This document shows, piece after piece, positions 23,580 to 34,852 of a stretch of DNA of 64,000 nucleotides. Both the position numbers and the translations under genes were made by a program. The notes beneath the pieces are model-generated. The model did no database searches and was not told the DNA's origin. It saw only the letters and a program-made list of their open reading frames with translations. The DNA comes from Valencia hispanica (taxonomy: Eukaryota; Chordata; Actinopteri; Cyprinodontiformes; Valenciidae), in the NCBI GenBank assembly GCA_963556495.2, contig OY747707.1, positions 30,343,371 through 30,407,370 of the forward strand. The letters are read 5' to 3'. Position 1 is the first letter of the stretch; every line of letters begins with the position of its first letter.

Positions 23580-23695
23580 TCATAATTATAGGCCTTTTTT
23601 TGTATTGGTCTATCATCTAAAATCCCAATAAAATGCATTTGGGTTAGGGGTTGTAACATAACAAAATGTGACAAAGTTCAAGTGGTACTATAAAA
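23580..23695 (+). mobile_element. Tc1-like right-end fragment
   Basis: GGTCTATCATCTAAAATCCC, AATAAAATGCATTTGGGTTA and GTGACAAAGTTCAAGTGGTA follow the subterminal order of the teleost Tc1-type repeat. Confidence 0.7.
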
Positions 23696-23879
23696 AAAAT
23701 TTATTCCAGTGATAACATCTGTTTTTTTGTGAACCAAATTACCAACTTGTTTTCTAATTTCAGTCCCTCAAGTATTATGACATAGACTGATCAGAGGTCA
23801 GTATTTTTTGAGGATGAGGCAGGATTTTTTATTTTTTTATAAGCTCCGGGGCTGCTAGAGAAGACTTTATTTAAATTAA

Positions 23880-23991
23880 ATCAAGTTATTGTTATTTCCT
23901 TATATCATGTAAAGCACCTTGAATTGCCCTGCTGTTGAAAGTGTGCTATACAAATAAAATTGCCTTGCCTTGCCTTGCCTTGCCTTGCCTT
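23880..23991 (+). mobile_element. L2-like LINE 3' end with (GCCTT)n tail
   Basis: Only the 3' UTR is present: AAGCACCTTGAATTGCCCTG, TGCTATACAAATAAAATTGC, then six GCCTT units at 23962-23991. It is nearly identical to the 3' ends of the copies ending at 57558 and (inverted) 12376, so these three belong to one family. Confidence 0.85.
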
Positions 23992-24833
23992 ATATATTAA
24001 ATAGCAAAAACTTGATCAATACTAAAGGTTAGGAAATTAACATAACATGGAGGCCAAAACAGCTAATTGAATCCTATCAATAAGAACCAAACTGAATAAG
24101 GTAAAATATCATGTGCACAGTAATATGTTGATCCTGTTTATGTAAAACTGTTTTCTATATTGTTTTGTTCATTGATTTGCTTTATATGGCTATCTTGCAT
24201 GCAGATAATTTTATCCGCAACAAAATAAAAGAGTGATAATTCTAGTAGCTTCTTTATTTAGTGTGTGCTGTTTATGTCTTTACCAGCGGTGCAGCACGGG
24301 TTTGCAAAGGTCCAAAAAGAAATGTTGCCTTCAAGTAGTTAAATTCAACCAGTAATGCCAATAGACAAAATGTTAAAGCTTATAAATACATTTCCATCCA
24401 ACCCAGAAAGAAACCACCTGAGACATAAGAACCTTTATTTAAAATATTCCATTTTTTTTTTTATCCAGAAAAATAAATTACATGTATCAACGTTTATTTA
24501 ATGTCTTTGTATACATCTGTATAAAATCCATCTTTTATTTACAACATTTAAAGAAATACAACATTAATGAGGGTTCATGTGTTTTATTAAAACTAGTCTT
24601 TCAGTAGTTTAATTATGTTCATTGATTTTATTTTAGCTTGAAATGTGTTATTGCCAATGAATATTTTATAAAAGCATCATCCAACAAGAAACCTTCTTAT
24701 AATCGTAATAAATTAGTTCACACCCATCTTGAGGCGCTCCTCGTGGGATTATCCTGCCAGGTTGTGCAAGTTCTCCCCCTACTGGCCCAAATATGAAAGG
24801 CTCAGAGTTTCGGGTTGAAAGATGGAAGGGATT

Positions 24834-27543
24834 TCAGTGCGTTTGACCATCACTCTGCTCTGATTGGTAGAGAAGAAACTGTTTCAGCTTTGTGGGGAGG
24901 TGAAGATCAGGAATCCCACCCAGCCTCTGCTTGCCCACAGTGTTCCTGATGTGTAGCCGGCACAGGTGCTTTAAAGGAAACACTCCTGGGGTCATCAGAG
25001 AGAGGGTTTGATTATGTGCCTACAGCACCATCACCCCAGCATTGAACGCCCACCTATCTCTGTTAGCTCACTCTGTAACTATGGTCTGAATACCTCCTGC
25101 TTCTCTCAGCAGTCGCCCCACTCGGCTGTCAGGAGGAACCAGGTCCAGAGGCCGCTTGCCCTCTGAGTTCACCAGGAGGTGTTTTGCTCCGTGATCGAGC
25201 AGGACTGAGACCAACTCAGGGCTGGACAGACGCACAGCGATGTGGAGGGGAGACTCACCAGAAACGCTTCTGTTAACATCAGCACCTGTAGTGGGGAGGA
25301 GGGTAAAATATTTCACTGCACTCCATTATAGCATTTTGATCTTATCGTACCTTTTTCCACATTTGCTATTTAATGCAAATGCATTTTCTTTTGGCTTGTC
25401 TTCAACAAAGGTTCTTCCAAAATGATCAGATTTGTATCGTGGATGACTAATAATTGTTCTGTCAATAGAGCATACGATCTGAACTGAAGGTCTCTGGAGC
25501 TCCTCCAGAATTACCAAGAGGCCCTTGGATACTTCTATAACAATGCCTCTCTTGGTCGAGCTGTCAGTTTAGGTGGACAGCTGTGTCTTACCAGGTTTGC
25601 AGTTGTCCAATAATATGCTTTCTAGTTTCAGATAATGACATTAAACCGTGCTCTATGAGGAGTTCAAAGGGTGGGATTCTATTTTAACTTCTCCACAACT
25701 TTCTCCCTAACCTCTCTGAAACTGTCTAATTTCAGTGTGAAAACACTTTCTGCATTATTACAAGCTGGGAAAACTTTAAGCTATTGCAGTCCATCATCAG
25801 TCTAAAACCATAAGAAAGGTTGGTGAGGATAAAAGGTGAAACCCGACCCCTCCTTACCGAGCTGAAGAAGTTTTCTCACAGACCTCAGTTGCTGATTGGA
25901 GCAAGCGACATGAAGAGGAGATCCTAATGTGTCGATATGCTGATCCACATCTGCACTGTACTGAACAAGTGCTTCAATGCATTCGGAGTGACCTGGGGAG
26001 AGAAATCAGAGTATTTAAAAGGAAAACTGATGGTGCTGCATTGATCAACTTCCGAATATGTTTAACAACCCCACTTTAATACATCTCTTTCTCTCTGGAT
26101 TTCTTTTAACACTGACTCAGCAGAGATTATGCATGCACATGCTGTGGAATGTGACCTCTAACCCTTGGCTGCAGCTCGGTGGATTGGAGAACTGGATAGA
26201 CTGGTGCCCCAGGGGGTCGCTCCCTGCTGGAGGAGCAGAGATACACAGGTCACATGGCCCCTGGCACAAGCTTCTGTTAATGCAGTGTGTCCATCCACAG
26301 TTATGCTGTTAACCTGCAGTTGGAGAAACAGCAAAGCATTAACCTCTTGACGACACGCCTGGCCTCTGCTTTGCATTGTGTTTTGCTTGCTAATAGGTAG
26401 AGTTCGGATGTGTGCTGGTATGTGTATTTGGTTAATTCCTCACTCATTTCAATCCTCTACAGGTTAAACTTGGCAATAATTAAATATTGCTGTTACATGC
26501 AAGAATTACAAATTTCATTTTAGAAAATCAAAAAAGTCATAAAGTTTTACTTTGACAGTGCCTTCTGGTTACTTCTTTCTCATTTATGGTGAGTATGGAT
26601 CACCTACATTTGCTCCATTTTCAACCAGAAGTTTAGCACAGTTTGCGTGGCCTTGCAGACATGCTCCATGAAGTGGTGACACTTGGTCCAGTGTGCTTAG
26701 ATTTACACATATTCCCTGTGAATGCACAAGGACACATGAAATCACCCTTAAAACAGCTGCTGCACAAGCCATGCCTTGCAAAACTATTCATACCACTTGA
26801 ACTTGGAGCCAGATGTGGAGCAGTTGTGGATAAAACAGGTTAAAGACTGAAAATCTAATCAGTGGCAAGATCTGGAAATTGATTATCACAATCGTTCTTC
26901 ATCCAGTCTGACTGAGTCAGAGTTGTTTTACATAGTGGCATCTAAAGTTTACAAATGTGAACCAAATTTCAATCTGTAGCTGTGTAAAGCGAGTCGAGAC
27001 ATATCACAATAGACATGCAGCTGTAATTGCAGCACTTTTTTTCTATTTTGTCAGCCTCCCAAAGAAATGCACAGTCATTTCTGGCTCTAACGTGAAAAAC
27101 TGAAACAGCTCAAAGGGTATGAAGACATTCGCAAGGCACTAAAAGAAGTGAAAAACATTAAAGCTAGATAGCATTATTACAAACAAACCTCAGAAATAGG
27201 AACATGTGTCTCTTAGACATGTGTGAGAACCTCAGGCAGGACAACCTAAGTAGTACCTTAAAGTTTTAACCTCACACGTTAGTTAAACTTTACCTGGGCA
27301 ATGAGTCTTTGCAGACTGAGAACGTGTCCATTGAATGCTGCATCATGGATCGGAGACCAGTCGGATTCAACATCTTTACGTGAAAAGAAAAAAGTTGCTC
27401 AGACTTTTATTTGATGGACATAAGCACTGTAATGTCATGATGAAAATGTTAAACTCACCACTCATCAAAGGGTTGGAGAAATGAACAGCTGCAGCCCCTG
27501 GACATGCTGTGTCTTGCTGTGTCTCTTTGTTTCCAGTAGACAT
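24834..27543 (-). CDS. asb9: ASB9, ankyrin repeat and SOCS box protein 9
   Basis: Substrate receptor of a Cullin5-Elongin BC ubiquitin ligase; mammalian ASB9 targets creatine kinase. Coding exons on the minus strand: 27543-27459, 27373-27294, 26715-26608, 26313-26163, 25992-25858, 25285-25094, 24985-24834. The chain is in phase with GT-AG introns and gives 300 residues (human 294). SNPLMS at 23-28 and DWSPIHDAAFNGH match the ASB9 N-terminus. About six ankyrin repeats follow (PLHGACLQGH, ALTEACARGHVTC, SPIHRAAAKGH, SPLHVACSN, SPLHIAVRL). The SOCS box is in the last exon: BC box PLKHLC at 254-259, Cul5-box LP at 280-281, ending KQFLLYQ plus a short tail. The start has a purine at -3. Exon 3 must use the GTAGGT donor; the next GTGATC gives a stop. 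ASB11 is the main alternative, but the N-terminus favours ASB9. Confidence 0.94.
25330..25760 (-). mobile_element. Tc1-like relic in asb9 intron
   Basis: Contains GGAGCTCCTCCAGAATTACC, CTGTCAGTTTAGGTGGACAG and CAGGTTTGCAGTTGTCC at 25495-25610, all typical of a Tc1-like transposase gene read on the minus strand. It lies in the intron between the fifth and sixth asb9 coding exons. Confidence 0.7.
26768..27142. mobile_element. Internally deleted Tc1-like element
   Basis: About 375 bp with both ends: GCCTTGCAAAACTATTCATA and CACTTGAACTT on the left, CTCAAAGGGTATGAAGACAT and CGCAAGGCACTA on the right. Remnants of the 3' transposase region (GCAGCTGTAATTGCAGCA) remain. It sits in the asb9 intron between the second and third coding exons, starting about 50 bp upstream of the third. 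Confidence 0.8.
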
Positions 27544-29162
27544 ACTTCACCTGTTTTAATGTCCTGGTTGCTCTGTTGTGAAACTGAAATATGCTTTGTC
27601 CTATTTTAAGAGCAGTTTTTGGTGAATTCATGCTATTTCCTTCCTGCAGGAAGGGGACCGTCTGACTGTAATGACTCAGATCCGACCAATGAGGTTGCAG
27701 ATAGAGGAAGGGAAGGCAGTTAAGCTAGTTCGTAATTTTTTTTGTTGAAATTTGACACCGCACATCCACACCCATCCTCTCTGGCAAGTGACATGATTTT
27801 TTTCCCGTGTTGTGTCTGACTTAAGATTTAAAATTTGGATCAGTTTAGGTGAGTAAGAATGCTAAGGTTTTGTTTTTTCATGTGCTTTCTAATTGGAAAA
27901 TCACTTCCTATACAGAAATTCAAATTCACTTATATCCTTTTTACTTGGTTTCGCGTCCTGACACTAACATGTTTTGGCGATAAACCAATTTGATCTCTGA
28001 CCTGAAACCAACACATTACAAAGTATATTTAGTTTTCAGCAGGAGTCAGTGATTGTCCAATATGATTTTTGTATTGTTTTGATAAGGGAACCCTGACTGA
28101 CTCAGCACTAATGGCTAGCTTAGAGCTATATATTTAGTGATTAGGATCCATAGTGACACCCATCTAACATTAAGTTTAAACCGTGTGGAATATGTTTAAC
28201 CACTATTAACCCAAAGTAACATCTATTCAACCATCCTTTGCAGTCATATACTGAGTTTGTGATGTCATCATATCATTTCCAAAATGGAGGTGTGATTTTT
28301 AATAGCTTTGTTTTGGTTGCTTGATGTAAAATGCCACTTATTTAATGGCTACAGCACTTCAGTAATATGTCCTAGAGTACACTTACCCTACCTAGTGTGC
28401 ATTTTTGACCACATTGATGAACAGGTTATTAACAAATATCCATAATATCTGTCACATCAGGGTTTAAACTGTAAAGCAGACTAAGGAAACCCCATGGGAC
28501 AAATAATCAGACTACTTGACAGTTTTTTAGGTAAATTATTAAAACCAAGCACTGAAAGTTACACAACAAAATAAAACAGTTCATGGAAGACAACCCTGTT
28601 TTGGTCTACTACCATATCAATAATATTTATACTGGGGATCCAACAATGCTTCAGTCAATTACTGCATAAAATATCAAACTGATATTATCGATATCACCAA
28701 TGGCCGTTCTTGTATGAATGACATGAATAAAGGGATTCAGTACTCACTAACAAACAGGGGAAACAGGGGAACACACAGGAGAGCCAAATTCCTTTTGACT
28801 GCATAAAAACAATAGAAAATATGAGCTCGCTTTTGTTTGATTTTTTTGTCTGGTGCTTTTGTATCTCGTTTTCTAATGCTACTCTGGGTAACTGCCCATA
28901 TGGCTCATATCAAAAACCGTCACAGGTTGTCGATATATCCGCATTTAAAATATCAATATCATGAAGGACTTGGATTGGATTCTGTAAGCTATTAAATTCC
29001 AAGTGCAAAGCATTCCTACTTTGAATGTCAGTAGTAGTTTTGGTCAGATGAAAGGAGATGCTGCAGTGCCTATACCCAATATAGATGATAGTAGCCAAGA
29101 AACCCAGAGAAGGATGAAAAGCCTGCAAAGGAGAAAAAAATGGAAGACTGAGGTAAATTATT

Positions 29163-29207
29163 AGAATAGAATAGAATAGAATAGAATAGAATAGAATAGA
29201 ATAGAAT
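29163..29207. repeat. (AATAG)n microsatellite
   Basis: About nine uninterrupted AATAG units. It lies at the 3' side of the minus-strand LINE fragment at 29208-29700, so it is probably that element's tandem tail. Confidence 0.95.
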
Positions 29208-29700
29208 GGCAAAATATAGGTGTGTCAACAGCAAAGTGACAGGCAAATTGAAACACACAGATACATAAAAATAAGAAATAATTATAAAAAGATAATGTAG
29301 ACTATACAATAAGGTCAAATATACAACATATGAAAAACATACAATAATGAAGGAATTGCAGATTCTACTAAATGTACTGGTGTCCCAGCCCGTGCAGTGG
29401 GTTGAGGTGTCTTAGGACAGAGCTAGCCTTCCTGATGAGCTTATCCAGTCTCTTAGCTGTTGATAAGCTGCTGCTGCAGAGTAGAACAATATTGGAGATG
29501 GCTAATGCCGCAACAGAGACAGAAAGATCTTCAGGAGCATCTCCTACACTCCAAAAGACCTCAGTCTGCTCTGGCACTTCCTGTGCAGTGCATCAGTGTT
29601 GTAACTCCTGTCCGGTTTATAGTTCAGGTGAACAAACAGGTGTTTATAAAGGTCCACTGTCTCAATGTCAGTTTCCTGGATGTCCACCTGTGTCCTTTAG
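29208..29700 (-). mobile_element. LINE C-terminal fragment
   Basis: Minus-strand translation with frame breaks gives VDIQETDIETVDLYKHLFVH, CQSRLRSFGV and RLDKLIRKASSVLRHLNPLH, matching the end of a fish non-LTR retrotransposon reverse transcriptase (the YKYLGVHLD ... RLNKLIKKA type). The 3' UTR continues to the AATAG tail. Several stops are present. Confidence 0.75.
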
Positions 29701-31426
29701 GTGGGTCTGCACCACTACGTTTTTCCCAACTGATATTATTATCACAATATTCAGCAGTAATATGGAAATCGCATTTGTTCTCAAATATGTTACAGCCCAG
29801 TGCTCATATTTACGTCATTGAGGATAAAATATTTCCAATTCAACAGTTTTCTTTTGTTTAATTGGGCTGAAAAATTCTGATGTCTTTTATGTTTTATTAA
29901 AGTACATCCATGATTCTTGACGAATGTATGCATCAAAAGCTTATTCTGTCTGAGTTCTGAGTCCAATTTAGCTGTACAAGATGTAAAGAGTTATAATTTT
30001 TCATCTAATTTACATAGTTTTTAACATAGAAATATAAATAATCTATGGTTGTTTGATGATAATTATTTCATTGATGTGTGTTAGCAGTCTAATATTCAAT
30101 TAAGATTAGGTTTTTTAAATGCGATACTCATCATATAGGCCAAATGTTGTTGGGTTTTGTTTTTTTTGGGGGGGGGTTGTGCTGTATACAGAGAAAAATG
30201 CCTACATTCTTCTAGGTTAAGATATACCAGGTCGCAGACTTTGTCTCATTTGTTCTAGCTGTATGTAAAGATTCTCGCCATCATTCCCAAGTGTTCTGCA
30301 CTATGTATTCTTTAGTTCTACTGTCTTATTACAGTGCATACAGGCCAGCAGAGGGCGGCCACAGAGAGCAAATGTTCAGATTAAGTCAATAGTATAACTG
30401 TATTCCTCCAGGTTTTGTTAATCCCTGGCAGCAGGCTGCAAGCCGACCAAACAATTAACTTTGTGTCGTGTCAGGGAAGGTATGGATTAGAATACAATTG
30501 TACCAACTGTACGAACGCCCTGTTTTACGGAATCTTTGAAAGTCCTTGATGCTTTGTTTCAGATCTTCAGTCAAGCGAGCAAATCTAGCAGCTGACTTGT
30601 CGGATCAGGACCGGGTGGGGTTGTCTGATACACACATGCGGGGGTAAGCTGACTTTAGCAGGCAGGATGCACCAGCTACTCCGTAAAATAAGATGCATAC
30701 ACCATTATGCACGTGACTAGAGGAACCCTTACTTTTCTTATAGGCTCATGCCAAAGAACCAGAACCTTGTAATATTTGAAAGTGGTCTCAATTTGTGGTT
30801 TTCCAGGTTTACTGACGTTTATTTCTGGACTTTGTCTGAAGGACGACGCATCTCTCAGGTCCTGTGTCAGGTCTTTCTTGGATTCTTTTCTTATTTCTTA
30901 CCGTTTATCTGTTATAGATACCTTTTTACACTTCATCTTTGTTCTCCACTTGTCCACTCATGCAAAGTCAAAACAAAGTCTCTAGAAGAATTGATCTGAA
31001 CCACAGCGCAGTATGAGGATGAGAACCTTATGCATAGTGTAATGGCTGCATTATATGTCAGTAGATTGGTCTCTACACATATGACATATGCACATGACCA
31101 CAAATCCCATGCAATGCAGTCATGTGTTGGCTCGGTTTGTATCCATTTTTAAGCATGAATCTACAACATATAAGTCCCTTTTTTAATTTCTGTGATAAAA
31201 GGAGTTTTCTCTTGTTTCTAACCTTTAACACCAAGCGCAAAATGTTTTTAAAACAAAGCACTGCCTGCGTGTGGAAAGAAAATTGTACAGATAATAAGTT
31301 TAAGGCAGCAGAACAACACTTTCTACATTAAATATTAGTCTGTCACACCAAATCTTTTGTGCTGTTTTCATTTCCCGGTTCTGTTTTAAGAGAATGAATG
31401 ATGAGTCAGAGTCAGATTCATTTTCC

Positions 31427-31995
31427 GCAACACTCTAAAAAACGTCTGGGTTATTTCTTTAACCCGAATGCTGGATTTATTCTGATGAGACAGACAAACA
31501 AAAAGTTTGAGTTCTGAGTGCTGCAGAGTAAACGATCTGCGTCGAAGCAAAGGAGCTGGTTTTTGACTTCAGGAAAAGGAAAAACAGACATCTATACAGT
31601 CGTGTAATGAAAAAGGCCATGTGTAGAGTGGGTCTCAGTGTTTGGTTTTCTGGGAGCTACACTAGACAATGATCAGATCTGGGGGGCAAATACCAAGCAT
31701 CTGCAGAAAGAGGCAGAGCAGAGACTTTATTTCCTGAAGGCCCTCAGAAAAAAAAAATCCACATTGAAAGATAAAGACAACAAAGATATAATTGGGTCAG
31801 AAATGTAAAACTGGTACTTTGACTTCCTCCCACACCCTAAAACATGCTTTGGAAGCCCTAATAGTAGTCTCCTTGGGTTAAAAACCTAACTCGGTATGTT
31901 GTGTCAAACCCATAACCCAAACTTATTCGATTAAATCAACCTAAACATGGACTGGTTCATATTTGTTTTTAACCCAGCGGCTTTTAGAGTGCATT
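31427..31995. mobile_element. TIR element (CACTCTAAAA type) with nested LINE piece
   Basis: Ends are CACTCTAAAAAACGTCTGGG and the complement of 31975-31995, GCACTCTAAAAGCCGCTGGG, both continuing into TTAACCC-like sequence. The interior 31530-31790 carries a plus-strand LINE scrap (ELVFDFRK, LYFLKALRK). No coding capacity remains. The superfamily is not assignable from what can be seen. Confidence 0.75.
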
Positions 31996-32167
31996 AACAA
32001 AAGAACAATCAGTTCCTGACGGGAATGATGGAGGCATGTCTGGGCTTGAAATATGCAGCTTTTAGATCCCAAGCATGTGCTGAGCTTTATTTGGCCAAAC
32101 AGTATACGCTGACATAAACCTTTACTAAGCATACCTGAGGAAGGCATTCTAAATTTAAATTCATAGC

Positions 32168-32940
32168 TTCCTGCAAAAGTATTCATACCCACTGAAAGAT
32201 ACATTTTTCAACTTGAAATCTAAAAAATATGGCCTGCGTTTATATTCAGCTCCCTTTACTCTGATATCCTTAATTGTGACAGTGGGTACGTCTGTGTGTA
32301 ATTTAATCTCATCCTCATGGGAAATGAGTTTCGGAACATTTTCAGGAGCAATGTTCAAGCCATCATCTGATAATAGAAAGCGTATGGCACAACTGCAAAC
32401 CTACCAAGATACAGTCGTCCACTTAAACTGGCAACCTGAGCAAGGAGAACAAATAATCAGAGAAGCAGCCAAGGAGCCTGTGATAACTAGAGGAGCTGCA
32501 GAGATCCACAGCTTAGGTGGGGAACAACAACTGTTGGACACATGCTCCAATAATCTGTCCCCTATGCAATAAAGGTTAGTGGAAAGTTATGTTGAAACCC
32601 CCCATAAGACATCTTATTTAAACTTTGCCATAAGCCATAAATAGTAAACATGTGGTTGAAAGTTCTCTGGTATAGCATCATGTGAGGAGAGAGCCTACCC
32701 TTGCACATGATCTTGGAAACATGGTGGTGGCGGCATCATGCTGTGGAGATTCCTTTCTTCAAGAGGGACAGGAAAGCAGGTGTGAGTTGATGAAATGAGC
32801 TAAAGGCTTGAGATTGGGCCAGAGGTTTACCTTTCAGCAGGATGACTCTACAGCTAGTATAGATCAAACAATAACTTATGTGAATGGCTCAATCACAGTC
32901 CAGAAGATTCTGAATTTGAAGGAAAATGTAAAAAAACAAA
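32168..32940 (+). mobile_element. Tc1-like relic
   Basis: The left terminal block GCAAAAGTATTCATACCCA is followed by TCCCTTTACTCTGATATCC, then at 32700-32850 the blocks CATGGTGGTGGCGGCATCAT and TCTTCAAGAGGGACAGGAA, and TTTACCTTTCAGCAGGATGA. The right end is not clear. It lies upstream of gpr143. Confidence 0.75.
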
Positions 32941-33235
32941 CTGTAGAATCTCGCTGACTTTTGCAAGTCTTTGGTCGACTTGTTGATGTTTTTTTTTATT
33001 TATGCAAGGATAAAGTTTTCTCTTACCACTTTTGTCACTGTTGATGTTAGTGCTAATTGTTTTACCTTCAGATTTTGCCATGGGCTACATTAGACTGAAT
33101 GAGCACAGCCAGGGGAGTTTAAACGTACACCAAGAATGAAAAGAAAGCTTAATCAGTCTCTTTCATACAACAGCCCTTTGTCGGTGTTTTGCATTGTGCG
33201 GCAGAGTTAAGCTACGACTTCAGGGATTAAACAGA

Positions 33236-33244
33236 AGCACATGA
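33236..33244 (-). promoter_or_regulatory. Candidate MITF M-box upstream of gpr143
   Basis: The complement reads TCATGTGCT, the core of the melanocyte M-box (AGTCATGTGCT), about 118 bp upstream of the gpr143 ATG. In mammals Oa1/Gpr143 is known to be an MITF target. Function here is inference. Confidence 0.5.
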
Positions 33245-33361
33245 TGATTCAACCCCGTGATTTGTCAGTGAGAGCTGCCTCATGGACTCAGTCATTTCCT
33301 TTTTCTTTCCCTTTCTTCTTCCGAACACCTCCTCCTCCTCTGCATCGCCCCGCAGTCCGTG

Positions 33362-34790
33362 ATGGCCTCCCCGCGGCTGGAGACGTTCTGCTGCCCGAAC
33401 CGGGACGCTGCCACGGAGTTCGCGGTCTCCTTCCAGCCCGTCCTGTTTGGGGCTCTGAGTCTGGGCAGCGCCGCTCTGAGCCTCATATTCGCTGTTCTGC
33501 AGGTCCTGCCGAAGCGCAAAGGATACAGGAGACTGGGACAGTACCCTCTGCCGAGGCCCGCCTCCTCCTCCAGAATATTATTCATCATCAGTATATGTGA
33601 CATACTGGGATGCACAGGTAAACAAATCGCTCAATAAAATCAGCTGACCTAGTTTTTAATTTCGTCAAAGTGGAGGCTAAAAGGGGTGGTGAAGGAGTTG
33701 GTTTTCACATCGTGGCTCTGGGTTTAATTACGCACACGAATAGTTTCTTTTAACCCTTTTATTGCACAACAAAAAAAAGTGCTTTCAAAAACTTTTAGTA
33801 TTTCCCCTTTCTAATTCAGTAAAAATTTAGACCAATTAACCTAGCCATAAAACAGTTTAGTTGTCATTATCCATTTGTTGATTTGTGCAGGGTCAGAAGA
33901 TTTTGATAATTGAATTTTCTAATCAGCAATCAGTAGCCTAATGATAAACAGAACAAAGAAAAACAATACGAAATATGACATTTAAATTCCAGAAATTGAT
34001 TAGTAAAATCGTTTTATTTGTTCTGATTGCTTTACAAATATTTCACAATTTGTTTTATTATTTTAAAAGTATTATGAACAAAGTAACTGCCGACGAGAAA
34101 CGTAAAATACGACATTTTTAAAATCTACTTTTTACATAAATAAATTCATTTGATAACTAGCACCCATTCTTTCAACTATCATATATTAATGTAGGAGGCG
34201 CTGTTTCGACCGTATACTTCAAAAGTGCAGTGCTATCTATCTTTTCACCAAATAGCAACTTAAACAAAAATATATGAATAAATACATATAAAAACGTAAT
34301 TAGCTTTAATGAAGGTAAGTATGTAAATACATAGCAGATCGATTTTGAACCCCCCCCTACCAGATATGCCAAGTGACGTCACGGGGGACGCACTTTACAC
34401 AAATTAAGGTTTGTAGGATTTCAGAATGTGAGGAAATTAGACATTGGTTTTATTTGAAGTTATTTTATTTAAATATTAACATGATTTAAAACCAAACTTA
34501 AACATGTGCTGATCATTCTTTTTAAGGACAAAACAGAAATAGGGCTTGTATTTCAATCTAATGTTCAATATTTTGAAACAATGGTCAAATGAACATATGG
34601 TCACATAAACATATAGGCTATATATATAATAATATTTTTATTTTTTATTTTTTTTGCGTTTCTTAATTCTGGAGAAATCCAGTCGGCTTAAAATCAATGA
34701 ACTAAACATTTACCTGAAAAAGTGTAAGATGCACAACTTATGAGAAAGAAAAGAAAAAAATAAAGTTATATATATATATATATAATTTTT

Positions 34791-34852
<62 letters not shown>

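Larger units (their letters stand above)
19846..24833. other. mospd2-asb9 intergenic region
   Basis: Lies between the 3' ends of two convergent genes. It consists largely of Tc1-like relics, a SINE fragment and a LINE 3' tail, listed separately. Stretches 20250-20980, 21440-22300 and 24000-24800 hold the 3' UTRs and AT-rich sequence without a recognised element. Several TTTATT motifs at 24430-24580 could serve asb9 polyadenylation on the minus strand. Confidence 0.7.
27544..33361. other. Divergent asb9-gpr143 intergenic region
   Basis: Both promoters should lie here, asb9 leftward and gpr143 rightward. Stretches 27660-29150, 29720-31400 and 33000-33230 show no gene and no element I can name. 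LINE, MITE and Tc1-like insertions are listed separately. An AP-1-like TGACTCA lies at 27673-27679 and another TGACTCAG at about 28098, but such short motifs carry little weight. Confidence 0.65.

Noticed and set aside
25068..25094. Stop codon just after the sixth asb9 exon, suggesting a protein without a SOCS box
   Set aside because: A donor at 25094 and a phase-matched exon at 24985-24834 encoding a canonical SOCS box show that the stop is intronic in the main transcript.
26604..26608. Alternative donor GTGATC for asb9 exon 3
   Set aside because: Joining it to the next exon gives an immediate stop; GTAGGT four bases earlier restores the ankyrin frame.
28098..28105. AP-1-like TGACTCAG motifs upstream of asb9
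   Set aside because: Too short and too frequent in 64 kb to claim a regulatory site without conservation data.
29372..29861. Plus-strand ORFs of 133-149 codons
   Set aside because: They lie antisense to a LINE reverse-transcriptase fragment and match nothing recognisable.
33241..33615. ORFs of 107-119 codons overlapping gpr143 exon 1 in other frames
   Set aside because: Shadows of the GC-rich first coding exon; the conserved GPR143 frame explains the coding signal.
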